DNA of 64,000 nt from Ailurus styani (lineage: Eukaryota; Chordata; Mammalia; Carnivora; Ailuridae): the NCBI GenBank assembly GCA_002007465.1, contig LNAC01000277.1, forward strand, positions 14,503 to 78,502. Reading direction: 5' to 3'. Position 1 is the stretch's first letter, and each line of letters begins with the position of its first letter. This document shows, one piece after another, positions 61,401 through 64,000 of the stretch. Made by a program: the position numbers and the translations under genes. The notes under the pieces were generated by a model, which was not told the DNA's origin, made no database searches, and saw nothing but the letters and a program-made list of their open reading frames with translations.

Positions 61401-63041
61401 CTATACAAATTTAAGTGCTATAATTCTTTACAAAACATATAAAATTCATGCTATAGAGAAGCCACAGGAAAAAGATCTCCAAATATACCAACATTCTATT
61501 CTCCCTTGCCTAAGTTTTATTCCTTTTTTTCTCTTTTTCCCTCCTATTATTTTTAAGATGGAACTATTTGGTAGACTAGAGAAAACGGATTTTCATAGTG
61601 TACATTTCAAATCGTTATGAATTTTCAAGACTAAAAATTCACCACCACAAACCACACACCTGTAGAGGAAAACCTCTGAATTAAAAGGAAAGTTCCAACA
61701 TTAAAATTTTCAGTTTACATAAAATCTTTCAAAATAGAGTCACACTGGCTTACACAAAATTTGTAAGTGGTATTGACCTATTTTATATTTGGGTGCTTAT
61801 GGAAATGGAAAAGGTTTTTAGTATGAAATCACCATCATGAAACCAAAAGGAAGGAAGGAAGGAAGGAAGGAGCAAGGGAGGGANNNNNNNNNNNNNNNNN
61901 NNNNNNNNNNNNNNNNNNNNNNNNNNNNNNNNNNNNNNNNNNNNNNNNNNNNNNNNGGGAAGGAAGGGAGGGAGGGAGGGAGGGAGAGAGACATATATTT
62001 GTGTTGAAAGTAAATCCAAAAAATCACAAATAGCCTTAACATTACCATCCAGGAAAGTCTGTTCAAGATAATCAATGATCTGAGTGGCCTCACAAATAAT
62101 GTTTTCCCCGTGGATAAGGACAGGCACTTCTCCAGTTGAGTTCAAACGCATAAACCAAGGCTCATTGTGCTCACTCAGGGGCAGACTTACATCATGTTCC
62201 TCGCACTTCAATGCCTTTTCAGCAATTACCAAGCGCACCTGAAAGAGTTCACACTGGTTACTACAACACATGTAGGTTTTCAATTAAATGACATCCCCGG
62301 ATACCATTAAGCAGCCTTTCTGTACTTCCCTAAGTTATTACTACCAACATTCTTTTTAACTATTCCTATTCTAGGAATTAACAAGTGAGATATATTCTAG
62401 CGTCTTAATCGTATAAATTAGAAAGGACAAAAAAAAAGATGGAAAATAATTGACTGAATTTATTCCACAGGGACTCTCCATCATCACTACTTTCTTTCTA
62501 TCCTAAACTTAAGGATGTGTCCTCCCTAGACAAGAGCCTGATACACAGATGTGCTAGGCCCTGCTGAAGAGAGCGAATGCGTACAAGAAAAAGAAGGAAC
62601 TGTAGATTATGCGGTTGCGTGAAAGCTCTTCCCTCTGCCACACTCTCCAAGCCCGGGGACAAGGCCTCCGGCCCAAGTTACCTAAAGTGATGCTTTTCTT
62701 GTCGCATTTCCTGAGTGGCAAAGCCTGAGTCATAGCCTTTCCATCTCAGACTAATTCTCTGGGCTCCCCCACAAGGCACCTCCCTGCCGTCCAGGGAGCC
62801 CCCACCCGGATTAGGGCTTCGGAGGCCTGGTTCTAGATGCGCCGGAGTACCCGGGAGAGCCCTAAGGGAGCTGTCCCGGTGCTGAAACCCGATCCGCGCC
62901 GCCCGCCCCAGCAGAGGCCTTTACCTTTTGAGAGCTGAAAGAATGTGTCCAGTGGTACAGAATGAGCCTAACCTCCGCATCCGACTTGCCTTCCGCCATC
63001 AAGGGCGCGCTCCCTGTCTGCTCCTCCTGCCTCCGAGCCAT
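46095..63041 (-). CDS. GDAP1: GDAP1, complete six-exon coding sequence (spliced)
   Basis: Spliced gene for ganglioside-induced differentiation-associated protein 1, a GST-like tail-anchored protein of the outer mitochondrial membrane (and peroxisomes) involved in mitochondrial fission and redox balance; human mutations cause Charcot-Marie-Tooth neuropathy. Joining 62925-63041, 62046-62238, 51727-51900, 49847-49941, 47490-47604 and 46095-46477 gives 1077 nt, 358 residues plus TAG, the length I know for the human protein. All introns are GT-AG (donors GTAAAG, GTAATG, GTATGT, GTAAGT, GTAGGT), and introns 1-5 are 686, 10145, 1785, 2242 and 1012 bp. The N-terminal thioredoxin-like GST domain spans roughly residues 24-105, the C-terminal GST domain and charged loop roughly 150-309, and the hydrophobic tail anchor roughly 319-341. 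R120, H123, A156, R161 and Q163, sites of human disease variants, are all wild type. No frameshift or premature stop is seen. I know the gene from its protein sequence; differences from human are from memory. Confidence 0.97.
47490..47604 (-). CDS. GDAP1: GDAP1 coding exon 5 (residues 194-231 plus 1 nt)
   Basis: After acceptor AATTAG the exon encodes [20 protein letters not shown] and then [18 protein letters not shown], an amphipathic helix of the C-terminal GST-like domain. It ends after the first G of the Glu232 codon at donor GTAGGT. The acceptor has a poor pyrimidine tract (TTATTTTTGCTAATTAG), so it may be relatively weak. The L1 and SINE insertions of intron 4 lie about 0.6-1.9 kb upstream of it in the direction of transcription. 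Confidence 0.96.
48215..49490 (+). mobile_element. L1 3' end in GDAP1 intron 4 (antisense to gene)
   Basis: Plus-strand L1 covering the ORF2 C-terminus and 3' end: AAACCATAAAGCTCCTAGGA, AGTGGGACTACATCAAACTA, GGGAATGTAAACTGGTGTAG, ATGTGGTATATATACACAAT, AATTATGCTAAGTGAAATAG. It is split at 48439 by a SINE and disabled by many changes. Confidence 0.88.
48439..48655 (+). mobile_element. CanSINE in GDAP1 intron 4 (antisense to gene)
   Basis: Full-length young SINE with A box TGGCTCAGTGG at 48451-48461, a CT-rich stretch, and AAATAAATAAATAAAATCTT plus a long A tail. A perfect 15-bp target-site duplication AAAAGGCAGCCTATT lies at 48424-48438 and 48656-48670. On the GDAP1 transcript strand its tail reads as a long pyrimidine tract followed by TTTGACAG. 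Confidence 0.95.
49847..49941 (-). CDS. GDAP1: GDAP1 coding exon 4 (residues 162-193)
   Basis: After acceptor TTATCAG the exon supplies GC of the Ser162 codon, then [20 protein letters not shown] and [11 protein letters not shown]. This is the highly charged, helical region typical of the GDAP1-specific loop that other GSTs lack. It ends in phase 0 at a consensus donor GTAAGT. At 95 nt it is the shortest coding exon, so skipping it would shift the frame. Confidence 0.96.
50020..50225 (+). mobile_element. MIR SINE in GDAP1 intron 3
   Basis: Plus-strand MIR: TAAGCTCTGGGGTTCATGCT, CTCTGTGCCTCGGGTTTCCT, CAAATTCAAAATGGAACTAT, and a 3' part with AAGTGCTCAGGGCACAGTGG. Old and diverged. A second, shorter MIR-like start is at about 51066-51120. 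Confidence 0.7.
50285..50862 (-). mobile_element. L1 3' end in GDAP1 intron 3 (sense to gene)
   Basis: 5'-truncated carnivore L1 of the same type as 31-419, in minus orientation: ATTAACATATAATGTATTAT, GGTACAGGTCTGTGAATCAT, CAACCCTCAGTTTGTTTCCT, AGCATAATACCCTCTAGTTC, ending near TGGCTATTGTGGACATTGAA. Flanks GAAAAAAGCCTTA (about 50275-50287) and GAAAAGGCCTTA (about 50856-50867) look like a target-site duplication. It includes a TA-rich microsatellite at about 50722-50773. Confidence 0.88.
50722..50773. repeat. Palindromic (TA)n/(CATA) tract in intron 3
   Basis: Alternating TA with a few CATA/TGTA interruptions, at the position of the TATATA tract of the L1 3' end. Likely length-variable and prone to cruciform formation. 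Confidence 0.85.
51727..51900 (-). CDS. GDAP1: GDAP1 coding exon 3 (residues 104-161 plus 1 nt)
   Basis: After acceptor TTTTTAG the exon encodes [20 protein letters not shown], followed by the [20 protein letters not shown] segment and the start of the inter-domain region. R120 and H123, a dominant Charcot-Marie-Tooth hotspot in people, are encoded by CGG and CAT; A156 and R161 are also intact. The exon ends with A, the first base of the Ser162 codon, at donor GTATGT. The 174-nt length keeps phase with both neighbours. Confidence 0.97.
52125..52420 (+). mobile_element. L2 LINE 3' end in GDAP1 intron 2
   Basis: Ancient L2 pattern in order: CACAAGGCCCAGTTATTTAT, CCAACTCCTCTATGGAACAT, TCCCTAACCTCC, CTTTGTACATATACCATCAT, and GAGCTTCTTCAGGGCAGGGA. 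A second L2-like 3' segment (CTACTTGAGGGTAGGGACCA ... CCCAGTGCCTAATATAATAT) is at about 52565-52690. At 52725-52870 is a MIR-class segment with GATCCCACAGCTAATTAAAA. Confidence 0.75.
53490..53830 (+). mobile_element. Unassigned ancient interspersed repeat, intron 2
   Basis: Begins GAGTTCTTAACCTTTTGTGT, continues ATACAATGTATAGGATTCCA, AAGATCTAGCAGCAGCTCTA and CTGTGATTTCTATAGGTAAC. I recognise the pattern as a dispersed mammalian repeat but cannot name the family with confidence. Confidence 0.45.
53928..54280 (+). mobile_element. hAT DNA transposon remnant, intron 2
   Basis: Terminal inverted repeats are recognisable: CAACAGTTCTCAAAGTGTGG at the left and AAAAAGTTTAAGAACCACTG at the right. The interior TTAATTTATAATTTGGCAAA and ATTAATAGATACACCCCACA is typical of an internally deleted mammalian hAT element. 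No transposase frame is left. Confidence 0.65.
54851..54990. repeat. (GGAA)n / GA-rich purine microsatellite, intron 2
   Basis: Homopurine tract of GGAA units grading into GAAAA. It gives spurious KEGR-type and [12 protein letters not shown] frames on the two strands. It directly precedes a SINE. On the GDAP1 transcript strand it is a long pyrimidine tract. Confidence 0.93.
54991..55190 (+). mobile_element. CanSINE in GDAP1 intron 2 (antisense)
   Basis: Plus-strand SINE: GGAGGCCTAAATGGCTTGGT, CTTCGGCTCAGGTCCTGATC, CATTGCGCTCCTTGCTCAGC, ending AAATAAAATTTTAATTAAAA. Moderately diverged; the left end merges with the purine microsatellite. Confidence 0.88.
55195..55290 (+). mobile_element. Short tRNA-Lys-like CanSINE, intron 2
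   Basis: Short SINE close to its tRNA ancestor: GCAACTCTTGATAATTGGGG, then B box GGTTCGAGCCC at 55247-55257, and CACATTGGGTGTAGAGATTA followed by T- and A-runs. It lacks a CCA-ready acceptor stem and a consistent anticodon arm, so it is a SINE and not a tRNA gene. Confidence 0.8.
55291..57605. other. GDAP1 intron 2, low-copy part
   Basis: AT-rich intronic sequence without recognised young repeats or exons. Open frames such as 55453-55701 and 55514-55735 overlap on opposite strands and lack domains. A-runs at 56490-56503 and 57597-57613. Confidence 0.6.
57615..57726 (+). mobile_element. Short tRNA-Lys-like CanSINE with ambiguous base, intron 2
   Basis: GGGGTTGCCTGGCTGACTCA, CCTTGATCTCAGGGTCATGA, GTTCAAGCCCACATTGAGTG and TAGCGATTACTTAAATAAAA: the short CanSINE subtype also seen at 55195. 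A single N at 57645 falls in the anticodon-arm region, where the sequence is shorter than expected, so bases may be missing there. Confidence 0.82.
57925..58130 (-). mobile_element. CanSINE in GDAP1 intron 2 (sense)
   Basis: Young reverse SINE with a TTTTTATTTTTATTTTTT tail, GACAGAGGGAGAGAGATCAC, GCAGAGAGGCAGGCCGGGGG, and head CCACCCAGGCGCCC. A perfect 15-bp target-site duplication AAAACATCATTTTTA lies at 57910-57924 and 58131-58145. Confidence 0.95.
58755..58900 (+). mobile_element. Ancient L2/MIR-class repeat, intron 2
   Basis: Pattern GTGTTTAATAAGCTCC, GAAGCACTGGGGATACAACT, CAATAAGACAGACACTGTCT, GACCTTATGGTACTCACAGT. It shares its core with the fragments at 21745 and at the window end. 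Confidence 0.55.
59282..59470 (+). mobile_element. MER5A-type hAT-Charlie element, intron 2
   Basis: Nearly full pattern of this non-autonomous family: ATCTCAAATTTTAATGTATA, ATGAATCACTTCGGGATCTT, GTTAAAATGCAGATTCTGAT, GGATTCTGCATTTCTAACAA, GATACCAATGCTGCTAGTCA. Confidence 0.75.
59896..60083 (-). mobile_element. CanSINE in GDAP1 intron 2 (sense)
   Basis: Reverse SINE: TTTTTATTTATTTTGACAGA, GGCAGGCAGAGAGAGAGAGG, CCGATGCGGGCCTCGATCCC, head CACCCAGGTGCCC. A 16-bp target-site duplication AAGAGCTAGAATTCTT (59880-59895) and AAGAGCTAGGATTCTT (60084-60099) has one mismatch. Confidence 0.95.
60396..60441. repeat. (GGA)n(GCA)n(GTA)n trinucleotide tract, intron 2
   Basis: Consecutive GGA, GCA and TAG/GTA trinucleotide runs. 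Probably length-variable, with no coding role, since it is deep in intron 2. Confidence 0.85.
61040..61380 (+). mobile_element. Two MIR SINE fragments in GDAP1 intron 2
   Basis: At about 61040-61140: TGATTAGCTGTATAACCTTG, GGGCAAATATC and TTGCCATTAGGGATAAGCGA. At about 61194-61380: AACCCTACTTTGCCATAAAG, TTACCTTAGGCGACACC and GGCTGTCAATAAATGATTAT. Both are old and in the same orientation, antisense to GDAP1. Confidence 0.65.
61850..61986. repeat. GGAA/GGGA microsatellite with 73-base gap, intron 2
   Basis: GGAA repeats (about 61850-61883) run into 73 N (61884-61956) and emerge as GGGA repeats (61957-61986). The gap is therefore inside a purine microsatellite of unknown true length. It begins about 60 bp from the exon 2 donor site. 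Apparent frames running through it are intronic readthrough. Confidence 0.92.
62046..62238 (-). CDS. GDAP1: GDAP1 coding exon 2 (residues 40-103 plus 1 nt)
   Basis: The exon begins after acceptor TTTCAG (62239-62244) with [20 protein letters not shown] and completes the thioredoxin-like GST N-domain, including the conserved [20 protein letters not shown] segment that in GSTs carries the cis-Pro and the glutathione gamma-glutamyl contact region. It ends after the first base of codon 104 (phase 1) at donor GTAATG. The donor is only about 60 bp from a GGGA/GGAA purine microsatellite that contains a 73-base assembly gap, so the intronic context immediately downstream is incompletely known. Confidence 0.97.
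62925..63041 (-). CDS. GDAP1: GDAP1 coding exon 1 (residues 1-39)
   Basis: The start ATG is at 63041-63039 with a good context (A at -3, G at +4). An in-frame TAA at 63086-63084, 45 nt upstream, makes this the first usable in-frame Met. The exon encodes a charged N-terminus and the first GST beta strand ([14 protein letters not shown]) and ends in phase 0 at donor GTAAAG (62924 downward). A second in-frame ATG, codon 15, lies at 62999-62997; as I recall, the human protein has Arg there. The exon lies in a CpG island, as expected for this gene. Confidence 0.96.
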
Positions 63042-63045
63042 TTTG
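63036..63045 (-). promoter_or_regulatory. YY1-like motif overlapping the GDAP1 start codon
   Basis: The minus strand reads CAAAATGGCTC across the start ATG, matching the YY1 core AANATGGC. A second, stronger core, GATGGCGG, overlaps codon 15 at about 62993-63000. I recall that YY1 has been reported to regulate human GDAP1, but I cannot verify that here. ATGGC-rich starts are common by chance at translation starts, so this is suggestive only. Confidence 0.45.
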
Positions 63046-63188
63046 GGGTGCGCGAGCGCTTCAGGGCCTCGTCTATCAGCCCTTTATTTCTCTCACCCAC
63101 ACCCACACTGCCCCGCGAAGCGTCGTTAGTTTTTCCGCTACGTCTCCGGGAGCGGAAAAAGAGGATTTCGCGCGGACAAACAGACCGC

Positions 63189-63201
63189 TGGGAAATGTAG
63201 T
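63189..63201 (-). promoter_or_regulatory. ZNF143/THAP11-type promoter motif
   Basis: On the minus strand this reads ACTACATTTCCCA, matching the conserved mammalian promoter motif ACTAYRNNNCCCR bound by ZNF143 with THAP11. It lies about 150 bp upstream of the GDAP1 start codon inside the CpG island, a typical distance from the transcription start. Occupancy cannot be seen from sequence. Confidence 0.6.
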
Positions 63202-63300
63202 TTCCACCGCCAGAAAGCTGCAGGGCAGTGTCTGCAAAGATGCAGGGGTTTTTTCGCGCCAGAAAGCCCCTGGCGTGTGGAAGTCACATAGGAGGTGCAA

Positions 63301-64000
63301 ATGGACTTTTTTAGAGGAAACTATCTAAAATAAGAGTCCCAGAATACTAACGTTAGTAATGAATAATGTTGGCTGCAAACTACCCATTGGTTTGGGGGGT
63401 GGAGAAGTTGCTCAGGCATGGTATAAAAGCTGCAATTTGCTCTTGGAGGGTTTGTGCCCTTCGAAGAAGGGAAGTTCGGTTGACAAAACAGGATAAGGAC
63501 CCACGGGTTTTCATTAGAAGATGCTCTTATGGAGTCATGCAAAATAATAAAATGATAACAGATAACAGATCTTATAAACGATGGTGAGTTAAAATAGCCT
63601 AGTTGCTAAACACAGAATTTTTAGGGCAGAACTACCTGGGTTCACGTCCTGGTTTTTGAAGTAGAGGTAATAATTCTATTTCCCCCATAAGGTTTTCCTG
63701 ACAAATAAGTAAATACAATGTTAAATACTCGAAAGAGCCTCACGTGTTGTAGGCACTTAATATTATTCACAAGTTTAATTGCTTTATAAATAGCCTCGTC
63801 TAGCCATACTCAAATCATAATTTTATACTAGTCTAATGATTGTACACCTCTTAAAATTTGGCATAATAGTAAATTAATAAAAATTTTCCATTAGTATATG
63901 TGTATTAATATAACCATAAAATGAATGCTTGTATAATTCATTAAGTAAATACTTAGTGAGCCCCTACTACATTCTAAACATTGTGCTAGGCTCTGGTAAT
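63301..64000. other. GDAP1 upstream flank, no gene recognised
   Basis: AT-rich sequence beyond the CpG island. It holds the candidate divergent TATA element and short open frames without recognisable domains. From about 63935 to the window end the sequence resembles an ancient mammalian repeat (the GAGCCCCTACTACATTCTAA and TTGTGCTAGGCTCTGG pattern of L2/MIR-class elements). In human the next gene upstream is JPH1; none of it is seen here. Confidence 0.6.
63386..63429 (+). promoter_or_regulatory. Candidate divergent TATA/CCAAT promoter
   Basis: A perfect TATAAAAG lies at 63422-63429 on the plus strand, with an inverted CCAAT box (ATTGG, 63386-63390) about 35 bp upstream of it. The pair points away from GDAP1, about 0.4 kb from its start codon, and would start transcription near 63455. 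No conserved coding sequence is visible downstream, so any product would be non-coding or weak. Both motifs are short and could be chance. Confidence 0.3.

Larger units (their letters stand above)
62640..63280 (-). promoter_or_regulatory. GDAP1: GDAP1 CpG-island promoter region
   Basis: This is the only stretch of the last 45 kb with clearly raised GC and many CpG dinucleotides, for example around 62890-62905, 63050-63060, 63110-63150, 63165-63175 and 63255-63260. It covers exon 1 and about 240 bp upstream and lacks an obvious TATA box in the gene's orientation, as expected for a broadly expressed CpG-island gene. It contains a ZNF143/THAP11-type motif and two YY1-like motifs, listed separately. 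Boundaries were judged by eye. Confidence 0.8.

Noticed and set aside
61783..62283. 166-residue minus-strand frame including unknown residues
   Set aside because: Only the part from 62238 to 62046 is GDAP1 exon 2. The rest is intron readthrough across the microsatellite and gap.
1..64000. CRISPR arrays, operons, prophage or plasmid features
   Set aside because: Introns, SINEs and L1 show this is vertebrate nuclear DNA, and no regularly spaced short repeats are present.

Overview
This is vertebrate nuclear DNA from a carnivoran, most likely an arctoid caniform and possibly a mustelid. The main clue is about seventeen CanSINE insertions, SINEs derived from tRNA-Lys with a CT-rich 3' region and an AAATAAAT-type tail, many flanked by clean target-site duplications. 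Carnivore-type L1 pieces of several ages add to this. The family is an inference from SINE character, not a database match. There are no bacterial, plasmid or CRISPR features. The short open reading frames in the window are almost all accidental or L1-derived.

The only host protein-coding gene I can support is GDAP1 (ganglioside-induced differentiation-associated protein 1) on the minus strand, with its complete coding sequence between 63041 and 46095. It has six coding exons: 62925-63041, 62046-62238, 51727-51900, 49847-49941, 47490-47604 and 46095-46477. Their lengths (117, 193, 174, 95, 115 and 383 nt) sum to 1077 nt, or 358 codons plus stop. Every intron has GT/AG ends and the frame is continuous. 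The protein is a GST-like, tail-anchored outer mitochondrial membrane protein, mutated in human Charcot-Marie-Tooth disease. A CpG island with a ZNF143/THAP11-type motif and YY1-type motifs covers exon 1.

Layout from low to high coordinate. 1-15 kb is dense in L1, with carnivore L1 3' ends, a scrambled L1 mosaic containing a 43-bp inverted repeat, and one almost end-to-end L1 (9101-15037, minus, 16-bp target-site duplication). 15-27 kb is mostly low-copy intergenic DNA with scattered MIR, MER5-type and SINE copies and one probable assembly duplication around a single N. 27-30 kb and 32-41 kb are old minus-strand L1 elements with younger elements nested inside. 41-43 kb is intergenic sequence downstream of GDAP1. 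About 43.2-46.1 kb is the probable GDAP1 3' UTR. 46-63 kb is GDAP1 with intronic SINE, L1, L2, MIR and hAT copies, plus a purine microsatellite holding a 73-base gap beside exon 2. 63.0-64.0 kb is the upstream flank, with a divergent TATA/CCAAT pair.

I found no convincing undescribed biological system. The points most worth checking are the GDAP1 promoter elements, an in-frame Met15 in a YY1-like context, the antisense SINE in intron 4 as a possible cryptic acceptor, the inverted repeat, and the assembly problems.
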